5,417 nt of DNA from Ruminococcaceae bacterium UBA1213 (GTDB lineage: Bacteria; Bacillota; Clostridia; Oscillospirales; Acutalibacteraceae): positions 1 to 5,417 of the forward strand of contig DBXL01000142.1 in the NCBI GenBank assembly GCA_002309275.1. Reading direction: 5' to 3'. Both the position numbers and the translations under genes were made by a program. Positions 1-5,270 of the stretch are shown here, piece after piece; position 1 is the first letter of the stretch; each line of letters opens with the position of its first letter. The notes under the pieces were generated by a model. That model was given only the letters and a program-made list of their open reading frames with translations, had not been told where the DNA came from and made no database searches.

Positions 1-1
1 G

Positions 2-580
2 TCAATGTATTCTGTTACTTAATATTCTTCCTTTTGTATCTTTATTTTCTTCAGAATCACTTTCACCTGAAACATCGGGAACCGTTTTGGCAAGTTCATC
101 AAATGCATCTGAAATTTCCTGTTCAGAAATCTGTTCTTCACTGACAGGCTGAGTGTCTGCAATTTTGCTGTCATCTTCCTTTGGGGTATCAAGCTCATAA
201 CCGCTGAGGAAGGTATAAGGCAGACCATAGCCGAATGCAACAGCCGCAAAACTGACAACTTGTGAATGACTTGCAATCTGTTCCGAGAAAGGCAGATTAG
301 GCACAAGACCTGCAATAATGATATAGAGTGCAGGGAGGACCATTATAATAAGAGTGGCAAGAGAAAAGCGTTTAACCTGTTTACCGTCACCAACTCTTGT
401 TGCATAGAAAAGTACAAGACCAAAAACCGCATACATCAAAGACATGGCAAAAAGCTTGAAAGTATCAGTGAAAGCAGAAGAGTCCTGTATAAGTATAGAG
501 CAAAAATATGAACAGATAATAAAAGCAATAACAAGGAATGCAGAGAAGATGAGATTAGAAGTATCTTTATTCTTTTTCAT
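2..580 (-). CDS. Four-helix membrane protein with acidic cytoplasmic tail, unknown function
   Basis: A complete 192-residue protein that I do not recognise. Hydrophobic segments lie at about residues 9-31, 43-62, 73-95 and 107-127. The basic N-terminus (KKNK) and the basic loop at 61-71 both fit a cytoplasmic location, so the positive-inside rule predicts both ends inside. Residues 128-192 form a hydrophilic tail rich in Glu, Asp and Ser, probably disordered. The ATG at 578-580 is preceded by a good ribosome binding site (GGAGGG, 588-593, 7 nt spacer). The TGA stop lies at 2-4, so the gene is complete although it ends at the window edge. It starts only 21 nt after the prmA stop and is probably cotranscribed with it. 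No catalytic motif is visible; a link to PrmA function cannot be inferred from adjacency alone. Confidence 0.85.
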   Translation of the reverse strand: MKKNKDTSNLIFSAFLVIAFIICSYFCSILIQDSSAFTDTFKLFAMSLMYAVFGLVLFYATRVGDGKQVKRFSLATLIIMVLPALYIIIAGLVPNLPFSEQIASHSQVVSFAAVAFGYGLPYTFLSGYELDTPKEDDSKIADTQPVSEEQISEQEISDAFDELAKTVPDVSGESDSEENKDTKGRILSNRIH

Positions 581-601
581 TTATATTTCCCTCCGGAAGT
601 A

Positions 602-1519
602 TTATTTAAGCATCGCCACAAGGCAAAGCCAATTTTTTTCTTCAAACTGTTCAATAACACGGATATTTTCAGGCAGTGCTGCAAGCAGGTCATCAAGGCG
701 TGAATCGATGATACCGCTCATAATATAAATGGTTTTTTCATGCATAAGCTTTTGAATATCTGCCGAAAGCATGATAATAGCGTCTGCAACGATGTTGGCA
801 GTGATTATATCAAAACAACCGCTGACTTTATCGGCGAGATTGCCGTTAATGCCGGTGTACCTGTCGGAAACGTTGTTAAGCTTTGCATTTTCAACAGAGG
901 CTTTCACGGCAAGTTCATCTATATCGACACCGACAGCAGATTTTGCCCCCAAAAGCAAGCCTGCAACGGATAAAATACCGCTGCCGCAGCCTACATCGAG
1001 CATTGTACAGTCTTTTGTAACATACTTTTCAAGAGCCTGCAAACAAAGTCTTGTTGTTTCATGCGTACCTGTACCGAATGCCACACCGGGTTCAAGATTA
1101 AGTACGAGTCTGCCGTTGGGCGTGAAATCATCTCTCCATATAGGGCGGATAAGGAGTTTTTCGCCTACCTCGATAGGCTTGAAATACTTTTTCCAGTTTT
1201 CCAGACAGCCCTCAACGTCACAGTCATTGGAATACAGCCTGAAAGCAATGTTTTCAGCGGCAAATCTCTCTTTAAGAAAAGAGAGTGCTTCATTGGGGTT
1301 ATCTTCGGGAGATATGTATATATGTACTTTAGCTTTGGACCTGTCCATTTTAAGCAATTCCTCATCAATGAGGTCGATATGTGCAATTTCCAGCACTTCT
1401 TCCTCAAGGTTGGAATAGTCCTCTATGTATATGCCGTAAGGCACCGTCATTTGTGCAATATTGCCAGCTACGTCAACATCTTTGGCATCGACTTCGGCAA
1501 CTATTTCTGTCCAGTTCAT
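602..1519 (-). CDS. prmA: Ribosomal protein L11 methyltransferase PrmA
   Basis: A 305-residue class I SAM-dependent methyltransferase. PrmA enzymes add methyl groups to lysines and the N-terminal amine of ribosomal protein L11 in the cytoplasm. Seen here: the N-terminal substrate-recognition domain (about 1-115, starting MNWTEI as in the family), the linker NWKKYFKPIEVGEKL (108-122), the PrmA signature EPGVAFGTGTHETT (143-156), the SAM-binding motif LDVGCGSGIL (174-183), the acidic second strand VDIDELA (198-204), and the NIVA motif (242-245) in the place of the family N-[IVL]-x-A catalytic-loop motif. Length fits the family (about 290-315). The ATG at 1517-1519 has an AAGGAA ribosome binding site 7 nt upstream. 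Usual partners such as dnaJ or rsmE are not beside it here. Fairly certain from the signature motifs. Confidence 0.97.
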   Translation of the reverse strand: MNWTEIVAEVDAKDVDVAGNIAQMTVPYGIYIEDYSNLEEEVLEIAHIDLIDEELLKMDRSKAKVHIYISPEDNPNEALSFLKERFAAENIAFRLYSNDCDVEGCLENWKKYFKPIEVGEKLLIRPIWRDDFTPNGRLVLNLEPGVAFGTGTHETTRLCLQALEKYVTKDCTMLDVGCGSGILSVAGLLLGAKSAVGVDIDELAVKASVENAKLNNVSDRYTGINGNLADKVSGCFDIITANIVADAIIMLSADIQKLMHEKTIYIMSGIIDSRLDDLLAALPENIRVIEQFEEKNWLCLVAMLK

Positions 1520-1555
1520 AAACTCGTTCCTTTCCTAAAAAAATCAAGCAGATAT

Positions 1556-1584
1556 ATTATAATATATTTGCATAAAAAAAACAA
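1556..1584 (-). promoter_or_regulatory. Probable sigma-A promoter of prmA
   Basis: Read on the minus strand, a perfect -10 TATAAT (1561-1556) lies 17 nt after a -35-like TTGTTT (1584-1579). Transcription would start near 1549, giving a leader of about 30 nt before the prmA ATG. The -35 matches consensus only at TTG, and the region is AT-rich, so chance matches are possible. Confidence 0.55.
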
Positions 1585-1650
1585 CCTAAAAAAACATAAA
1601 CCTGCCGAAATATTTATAAAAAATATATGAAGTTTGTTGCATTATTTATG

Positions 1651-1679
1651 TTGTAATTTTTATTAAAATGAATTATACT
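1651..1679 (+). promoter_or_regulatory. Probable promoter of the Nudix gene
   Basis: TTGTAA (1651-1656) and TATACT (1674-1679) are spaced by 17 nt, a good sigma-A arrangement. An overlapping TATAAT at 1680-1685 has no suitable -35. Transcription would start near 1686, about 37 nt before the chosen start. It diverges from the prmA promoter across a 203-nt spacer that is otherwise plain AT-rich sequence. Confidence 0.5.
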
Positions 1680-1706
1680 TATAATGTGTAATTATGTAAT
1701 TTAGTG

Positions 1707-1718
1707 AAAGGCGGTGAT
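1707..1718 (+). promoter_or_regulatory. Ribosome binding site deciding the Nudix start
   Basis: AAAGGCGGTGAT differs at one position from the full anti-SD complement AAAGGAGGTGAT. It overlaps the GTG at 1714, which therefore cannot be the start, and sits correctly for the GTG at 1723 (8 nt after the GG). Confidence 0.75.
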
Positions 1719-1722
1719 AATC

Positions 1723-2412
1723 GTGTTAGGAAAGAATGTAAAAGCAGAAATATTCGGTACACTGACAGACGGCTCCCTGTACTCCGGATTTATCACAAGT
1801 GAAAAGCAGTGCCGGTGCAGACAAATATATATTATATCCGATAAGGAGCTTTACGGGGAAATAGAATGTACAATAGTCGCCATAGCGAGTTCTGAAAAGC
1901 ACTCTCAGGCACGATTGATAGCCGCCCCGGTAGGCTGTATCTACTACGAGCCGGAGATAAGAAAAAGACTTTGCCGTAAATGCATTGAATTTGATAAGAT
2001 AGTATGTATGTATGAGAAGTCATGCGGCGCAGTGGTATATCACAGAACAAGACTTGGAGTGATAAAAATCCTGCTTGTAAAAAATCACAATGGGAAATGC
2101 TGGACATTTCCGAAAGGTCACGTTGAGCAGAACGAAACCGAACAGCAGACTGCCATAAGAGAAATAAAAGAGGAAACAGGGCTTGATGTCGTGATAGAGC
2201 CGGGATTCAGGCGTACAAGTACATACAGAGCGTTTGGCAAGACAAAAAAACAAGTAGTATTTTTTCTTGCCAAGGCAGATGAAAGTGCAGTGAGTGTCCA
2301 GAAAAGCGAAATAGACTACTATTTGTGGGCGACGCTTGATGAAGCCATGCATATCTGTAAATATGACAACGATACAAAAATTCTCCGTGAAGTCAAAAGA
2401 AGGCTTTTATGA
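1723..2412 (+). CDS. Nudix hydrolase, Ap4A-hydrolase-like, with extra N-terminal domain
   Basis: A 229-residue protein. The C-terminal half (about 98-229) is a Nudix domain; these enzymes cleave nucleoside diphosphates linked to another group. The Nudix box is complete: G132, E138, then REIKEETGL at 146-154, giving the metal-binding glutamates. The pattern KSCGAVVY, then LLVK, then WTFPKGHVE, resembles asymmetrical diadenosine tetraphosphate hydrolases, but the true substrate is not shown. The first ~95 residues are a separate domain with 8 Cys in the first 101 residues (30, 32, 49, 72, 84, 87, 95, 101), including RLCRKC. From memory, its layout recalls a small inorganic-pyrophosphatase-like domain fused to Nudix domains in Clostridia, here without the acidic residues expected of an active enzyme; this is inference. 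The start is GTG at 1723, set by the ribosome binding site; a longer frame to 1714 is unlikely. No U-tailed terminator follows directly. Confidence 0.92.
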   Translation: MLGKNVKAEIFGTLTDGSLYSGFITSEKQCRCRQIYIISDKELYGEIECTIVAIASSEKHSQARLIAAPVGCIYYEPEIRKRLCRKCIEFDKIVCMYEKSCGAVVYHRTRLGVIKILLVKNHNGKCWTFPKGHVEQNETEQQTAIREIKEETGLDVVIEPGFRRTSTYRAFGKTKKQVVFFLAKADESAVSVQKSEIDYYLWATLDEAMHICKYDNDTKILREVKRRLL

Positions 2413-2438
2413 AATGAGCAATTAGCAATGTGCAATGA
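2411..2438 (+). repeat. Four-copy heptanucleotide tandem repeat
   Basis: Four back-to-back seven-base units (2411-2417, 2418-2424, 2425-2431, 2432-2438) fit the pattern G[CA]AAT[GT][AT]; the last three all begin GCAAT. The tract begins inside the Nudix stop codon (2410-2412) and runs into the spacer. The unit resembles the GGAAT-type heptads at 5133-5190. No inverted copy is seen nearby. Confidence 0.65.
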
Positions 2439-2468
2439 ATATAAATCAAAATATGTGCCATACTATAA

Positions 2469-2488
2469 GTGTCGTTAATAAACGGCAC
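2469..2488 (+). other. Small hairpin just before the DUF1540 ribosome binding site
   Basis: GTGTCGTT (2469-2476) pairs with AACGGCAC (2481-2488) through 8 pairs including one G-U, closing an AATA loop. It ends 2 nt before AGGAGA (2491-2496). Without a U-run it is not a classic terminator. It may protect or modulate the leader of the DUF1540 message, or be chance. No convincing promoter was found in 2413-2505, although TATAAG at 2464-2469 could be a -10 without a -35. Confidence 0.4.
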
Positions 2489-2505
2489 AAAGGAGAAAAT
2501 ACAGT

Positions 2506-2679
2506 ATGGAAAACATGAACAAATGCATACAATGCACAGTCGAACAATGCAAATATCACTGTAAAAACCATGATTACTGCTCACTTGATACCGTGCATAT
2601 AGGCACACATGAAAGCTATCCGTCAAAGGATAAATGCACAGACTGCCTTTCATTCAGTGCAAAGAGTGAAATTATCTGA
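2506..2679 (+). CDS. DUF1540 domain protein, small and Cys-rich
   Basis: A 57-residue protein with Cys at 7, 10, 15, 19, 25, 44 and 47 and His at 18, 22, 31 and 35. The pattern C-x4-C-x-Y-H, then C-x-L-x-x-V-x-I-G, then C-x-x-C-x-S-F near the end, matches the DUF1540 family of short clostridial proteins, whose function is unknown. The Cys/His spacing suggests metal binding, which is inference. The ATG at 2506 has AGGAGA at 2491-2496 with a 9-nt spacer. It is followed immediately by a strong terminator. It may be cotranscribed with the Nudix gene 93 nt upstream, as no own promoter is clear. Confidence 0.9.
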   Translation: MENMNKCIQCTVEQCKYHCKNHDYCSLDTVHIGTHESYPSKDKCTDCLSFSAKSEII

Positions 2680-2720
2680 TAAAATCGGGCAGATTGAAAC
2701 GTCTGCCCGATTTTATTTTT
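2679..2720 (+). terminator. Intrinsic terminator after the DUF1540 gene
   Basis: A perfect 15-bp stem (2679-2693 with 2702-2716), with a GC core CGGGCAGA/TCTGCCCG, encloses an 8-nt loop and runs into a T-rich stretch ending at 2720. The stem begins at the last base of the stop codon. It closes the Nudix-DUF1540 unit. Confidence 0.95.
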
Positions 2721-2738
2721 ATTGGTATAAAACGGTAA

Positions 2739-2767
2739 TTGACAAACTCCTTAAAAAGTTGTATAAT
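2739..2767 (+). promoter_or_regulatory. Consensus sigma-A promoter P1 of the surface-protein gene
   Basis: TTGACA (2739-2744) and TATAAT (2762-2767), both perfect, are separated by exactly 17 nt. The predicted start near 2774 leaves a leader of about 187 nt before the ATG at 2961. No small ORF or known riboswitch is recognised in that leader; it holds only a weak 4-bp GTGC/GCAC hairpin near 2830-2841. Confidence 0.9.
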
Positions 2768-2883
2768 TTATATTGTAGTATAAAAAACAATGTAACGATA
2801 TATCCATCCGTAAAAAAACAGAGTAAAGCGTGCTTTTGCACAAAAAAATCAATATATTTCCAATGTTTTTCTCCGGATAATTA

Positions 2884-2913
2884 TTGACAAACTTGTTACA
2901 GATGTGATATTAT
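2884..2913 (+). promoter_or_regulatory. Second promoter P2 of the surface-protein gene, extended -10
   Basis: TTGACA (2884-2889), an 18-nt spacer and TATTAT (2908-2913) preceded by TGA, which forms an extended -10 (TGnTATTAT). The predicted start is near 2920, 40 nt upstream of the ATG. The 11-nt block ATTGACAAACT (2883-2893) is identical to that of P1 (2738-2748). Confidence 0.8.
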
Positions 2914-2945
2914 ATTGTTGTTCAGAATCATTTACATTTATTTTT

Positions 2946-2951
2946 AGGAGG
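2946..2951 (+). promoter_or_regulatory. AGGAGG ribosome binding site deciding the start
   Basis: A consensus AGGAGG lies 9 nt before the ATG at 2961. This rules out the in-frame upstream codons at 2904 (inside P2) and rules out the ATG at 2952, which abuts the site. Confidence 0.9.
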
Positions 2952-2960
2952 ATGTTTACA

Positions 2961-3680
2961 ATGAACAGTAAAAAAGGTTTGGTAGCTGCCCTTGCAGCAG
3001 CAGTTGCAGTTTCTTCTGTAGCAGCAGTATCTGTAAGTGCTATTGCTCCCGGTACGTCTTCAAGCACAGTTAAACAGACAGCTGTTGTTGAGCCCGGTAA
3101 AGCTACACATTTCACCATTACCATCAACGATGTAACTATCGATGCTGAAGTACCCGCTGATGCTGTAAATGCAGGCGAAGAGCTCACATTTGGTGCAAGC
3201 GTTATCACCAACGTTGACATCGAAGCAGCAGTAGCTGAACTTCCTGATGTTGCAACAAGCGAAATTCTTGACGTTTACTTCCTTGATGCAGACGGCAAAA
3301 ATAAGTCTTTTGAAAATGTAGGCGTTGACGTAACCGTTACAACTACTACAACTGCTTATGAAACAATCTACATCTTTGAAGAAGGAAAAGGTCTTAACGA
3401 ACTCGCAAAGGCTTCCGGCAATAAGATGTCATTCAAAGCTCCCCACTTCTCATACTATGTACTCGTTAAGAACGGCAAAGTTGATCCTTCACAGCCTTCA
3501 CAGACTTCACAGCAGTCAAATGCAGGTACTGATGTAAGCAACGGCGGCAACAATGGCGGCAACAATGGCGGCGTAAACACAGGTGATTCTACTGCAACTG
3601 TTGCAGTATTCGGTGTAATCGGTGCAGCTGCTCTCGGCACAGCTCTTGTAGCTTCCAAGTCAAAGAAGAGTGCAAAATAA
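2961..3680 (+). CDS. Secreted surface protein with TGD-type C-terminal sorting-like tail
   Basis: A 239-residue exported protein of unknown function. Residues 1-27 form a signal peptide (MNSKKG, Ala/Val-rich core, VSVSA before a likely cut at 27/28). Residues about 38-170 are a beta-rich region; EVPADAVNAGEELTF (63-77) faintly resembles ZU5-like domains, and HFSYYVLVK (162-170) is an ending I associate with clostridial surface proteins. A Ser/Gln/Pro and Gly/Asn linker follows (174-204). The end is an LPXTG-like arrangement: VNTGDS (205-210), a hydrophobic helix (about 212-231) and SKSKKSAK. A sortase could cut at T-G; otherwise the helix anchors it in the membrane. Two strong promoters, a perfect ribosome binding site and a preference for ATC and TTC codons, unlike the ATA/ATT-rich neighbours, point to high expression. 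Product class is confident; role is unknown. Confidence 0.92.
   Translation: MNSKKGLVAALAAAVAVSSVAAVSVSAIAPGTSSSTVKQTAVVEPGKATHFTITINDVTIDAEVPADAVNAGEELTFGASVITNVDIEAAVAELPDVATSEILDVYFLDADGKNKSFENVGVDVTVTTTTTAYETIYIFEEGKGLNELAKASGNKMSFKAPHFSYYVLVKNGKVDPSQPSQTSQQSNAGTDVSNGGNNGGNNGGVNTGDSTATVAVFGVIGAAALGTALVASKSKKSAK
3486..3512 (+). repeat. 9-nt tandem repeat encoding a Ser-Gln-Pro linker
   Basis: CCTTCACAG occurs twice (3486-3494, 3495-3503) and once with one change (3504-3512). It encodes Pro-Ser-Gln repeats in the linker of the surface protein and could vary in copy number by slippage. Confidence 0.75.
3543..3572 (+). repeat. 12-nt tandem repeat encoding a Gly-Asn linker
   Basis: GGCGGCAACAAT occurs at 3543-3554 and 3555-3566, followed by a half copy at 3567-3572. 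It encodes Gly-Gly-Asn-Asn repeats just before the NTGDS motif, forming a flexible stalk. Confidence 0.8.
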
Positions 3681-3710
3681 TTTCACAGATTCTTGAGTAA
3701 GTGATTACAT

Positions 3711-3750
3711 ACGGGGGCATTGTCGTTTGGCAATGTCCCCGTTTTTTTTT
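3711..3750 (+). terminator. Strong intrinsic terminator after the surface-protein gene
   Basis: ACGGGGGCATTG (3711-3722) pairs with CAATGTCCCCGT (3731-3742) over 12 pairs including one G-U, with an 8-nt loop and nine Ts (3742-3750). It lies between the surface-protein gene and the 70-residue gene, whose ribosome binding site follows within a few bases. Confidence 0.95.
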
Positions 3751-3771
3751 AAAGAAAAGGAGTGCTGAAAA

Positions 3772-3984
3772 ATGAGTATAAGAAAAAAATTGTTCTGCCT
3801 TTTATCTGTCATAACGGCAGTATTCACTGTTTCGACCATAACCGCATATGCCGCCAATGCACAGGAAAACTTTGCGACAGGCGATAATTCTGCATTACTT
3901 ATCATCGCTATTGCGGCAATAGCTGTTGCGGCACTTGTAGTTGTGATACTTCTTTTGACGGGAAATAAAAAAAATAAAAAATAA
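3772..3984 (+). CDS. 70-residue secreted mini-protein with TGD sorting-like tail
   Basis: I do not recognise this as a named family. Residues 1-27 are a typical signal peptide (basic MSIRKK, hydrophobic core, AYA before a likely cut at 27/28). The sequence then runs only 9 residues (ANAQENFAT) before GDNS, followed by a hydrophobic helix (about 41-62) and the basic end NKKNKK. The TGDNS-helix-Lys layout matches that of the 239-residue protein upstream and the partial gene at the right edge. The processed product is too short to fold as a domain, so it may be a tiny anchored peptide, a single-pass membrane peptide, or a remnant that lost its ectodomain. The ATG at 3772 has AAGGAG at 3757-3762 (9-nt spacer). 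No promoter is seen after the upstream terminator, so it probably depends on read-through. Confidence 0.85.
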   Translation: MSIRKKLFCLLSVITAVFTVSTITAYAANAQENFATGDNSALLIIAIAAIAVAALVVVILLLTGNKKNKK

Positions 3985-3992
3985 TTTTTCAT

Positions 3993-4030
3993 ACGGGTAT
4001 TGCAGATAATAATGCAGTACCCGTTATTTA
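3993..4030 (+). terminator. Weak terminator or attenuator hairpin before the TraB-family gene
   Basis: ACGGGTATTGCA (3993-4004) pairs with TGCAGTACCCGT (4013-4024), 12 pairs with one G-U and an 8-nt loop. It is followed only by TATTTA, a poor U-run, so partial termination is likely. Both this and the terminator at 3711-3750 begin CATACGGG and close with CCCGTT. The ribosome binding site of the next gene starts at 4032. Confidence 0.6.
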
Positions 4031-4050
4031 GAAAGGAAGACGGTATATCC

Positions 4051-5127
4051 ATGAAAACAAAGAGAATATTATGCACGCTGCTTGCGGCAGCGACGCTGAT
4101 TATGCCAATATTAAGCGGCTGCAAGCACGTTGAGAAAAAAGAGCTTTTCAAGGTCGAATCCACGACTTCAGAAGAAGGGGTATCCGATACCGAAACTTCC
4201 CAAACAGAAAGTTCTTCTGTTTCTGAAAATGCAATTACGCCGTCAATGTGGAAAGCCGAAGATAAAAAAGGGAATTATGCATATTTATTCGGCTCTATCC
4301 ATGCAGGCGACAGTGCAGTTGATAATATGCCGGATTACTTTGAAAAAGCCTATGCCGAAAGCGATACGCTTGCATTTGAGATAGATATGTCAAATATGTA
4401 TGATAATATATCAGCATCATCGTCAGTGCTTACTGATATTATATATTCAGACGGTACAACCATCAAAGACCACCTCTCAGAAAAAACATATAATAAGATG
4501 GTGGAGATACTCAAGGAAAACAGCATTTATAATCCGCTTTATGAATACTATAAGCCGGTGATGTGGGAAAGTCTTATAGAGAACCTTGCCATATTCAAAG
4601 CAGGGCTGAACTCTGCCAAAGGTGTTGACATGGTTTTGACGAATCGTGGAAAGGCTGACGGAAAGACCATTGAGGAAGTAGAATCCATGGATTTTCAGTT
4701 GAACCTGTTCAATGGACTGTCCGACAATGTTGTTGAAGTGATGATGTCGCCATATGCCAAAGACGGTATCGTTGAGGAACACGCAAAGCAGATAAAGGAC
4801 CTGTATGAAAAGTGGAAAACAGGCACTATTGAAGTCAAAGACGTTCTGGAAGAAGACGGCATAGATGAAACACAGCTCACGGAAGAAGAAAAAGCACTTT
4901 TAGAAGAATACAACACAGCACTTTTGACAGAACGCAACAAGGGCATGACAGAAAAGCTTGTCGATTATATTAAAAGCGGTAAGACAGTCATGCTTGTTGT
5001 AGGCACAGCCCACTTTTTAGGAAATGACGGCATTGTATCCCTTCTTGAAAAGCAGGGCTTCACTGTTACAAAAATCACATCTGCCGACCAACTCGACACA
5101 GCTAAAGAAACCCAAAAAGCCGCTTAA
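4051..5127 (+). CDS. TraB/GumN-family lipoprotein
   Basis: A 358-residue predicted lipoprotein. A basic MKTKR start, hydrophobic core and lipobox LSGC (21-24) place the lipidated Cys at 24 on the outer face of the membrane, followed by a Ser/Thr/Glu-rich linker (35-62). The TraB/GumN domain (PF01963) covers about 65-341. Its hallmarks are W67, YLFGSIH (78-84), AFEID (108-112), GLNSAKGVDMVL (185-196), and near the end ERNKGM (294-299) and VVGTAHFLG (316-324). The two GxxH motifs (G81/H84, G318/H321) and the early Glu match residues proposed as catalytic in the related TIKI metalloproteases; activity here is inference. The ATG at 4051 is chosen because the lipobox signal starts there; a frame extension to 4000 would run through the hairpin. 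AAAGGA (4032-4037) lies 13 nt upstream, a long spacing suggesting modest translation. Confidence 0.92.
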   Translation: MKTKRILCTLLAAATLIMPILSGCKHVEKKELFKVESTTSEEGVSDTETSQTESSSVSENAITPSMWKAEDKKGNYAYLFGSIHAGDSAVDNMPDYFEKAYAESDTLAFEIDMSNMYDNISASSSVLTDIIYSDGTTIKDHLSEKTYNKMVEILKENSIYNPLYEYYKPVMWESLIENLAIFKAGLNSAKGVDMVLTNRGKADGKTIEEVESMDFQLNLFNGLSDNVVEVMMSPYAKDGIVEEHAKQIKDLYEKWKTGTIEVKDVLEEDGIDETQLTEEEKALLEEYNTALLTERNKGMTEKLVDYIKSGKTVMLVVGTAHFLGNDGIVSLLEKQGFTVTKITSADQLDTAKETQKAA

Positions 5128-5195
5128 AATTAGGAATGAGGATTGAGGAATTAGGAATGGTAATATTCCACATTCCTCAATCCTCATTCCACATT
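5128..5195. repeat. Long palindrome built from heptanucleotide repeats
   Basis: GGAATGAGGATTGAGGAAT (5133-5151) is perfectly inverted at 5172-5190. Two mismatches inward, GGAAT (5154-5158) pairs with ATTCC (5165-5169) in the same register, leaving a 6-nt loop, and AAT/ATT (5128-5130/5193-5195) extends it outward. Each arm consists of four seven-base units (left 5133-5160, right read on the minus strand from 5190 to 5163) near GGAATGA. It starts at the TraB-family stop and lies between convergent genes. No transposase or terminal duplication is visible. Confidence 0.9.
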
Positions 5196-5232
5196 AAAAA
5201 AACTCTCCGACAGCCGTTTGACTATCGGAGAG
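5196..5232 (-). terminator. Intrinsic terminator of the convergent gene, possibly bidirectional
   Basis: CTCTCCGA (5203-5210) pairs with TCGGAGAG (5225-5232). Read on the minus strand the stem is followed by seven Ts (complement of 5196-5202), ending the gene that stops at 5271. On the plus strand TTATTTTT follows at 5236-5243, so it may also end the TraB-family transcript. Confidence 0.85.
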
Positions 5233-5270
5233 AAATTATTTTTGGATATTAAGCAGTGAAGATGTAAGGA

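Noticed and set aside
771..1418. A 215-codon plus-strand open frame and other long frames opposite prmA
   Set aside because: They lie entirely antisense to prmA, whose motifs are unmistakable, lack a supported ribosome binding site and give low-complexity Ser-rich translations.
2830..2841. GTGC-TTTT-GCAC hairpin in the P1 leader as a riboswitch or terminator
   Set aside because: Only four pairs, followed by As rather than Ts on the plus strand, and no recognisable riboswitch motif around it.
2904..2960. Upstream extension of the surface protein
   Set aside because: The extra codons would overlap the P2 -10 element and place residues before the signal peptide; AGGAGG points to 2961.
2849..3220. 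Minus-strand open frame over the surface-protein start
   Set aside because: It is a shadow of the Ala/Val-rich signal peptide and ectodomain; the plus strand has promoters, ribosome binding site and signal peptide.
4000..4050. Upstream extension of the TraB-family protein
   Set aside because: It would translate through the hairpin at 3993-4024 and bury the lipoprotein signal 17 residues inside.
5133..5190. CRISPR-like repeat array
   Set aside because: Units are seven bases, directly adjacent and mirrored, with no spacers.
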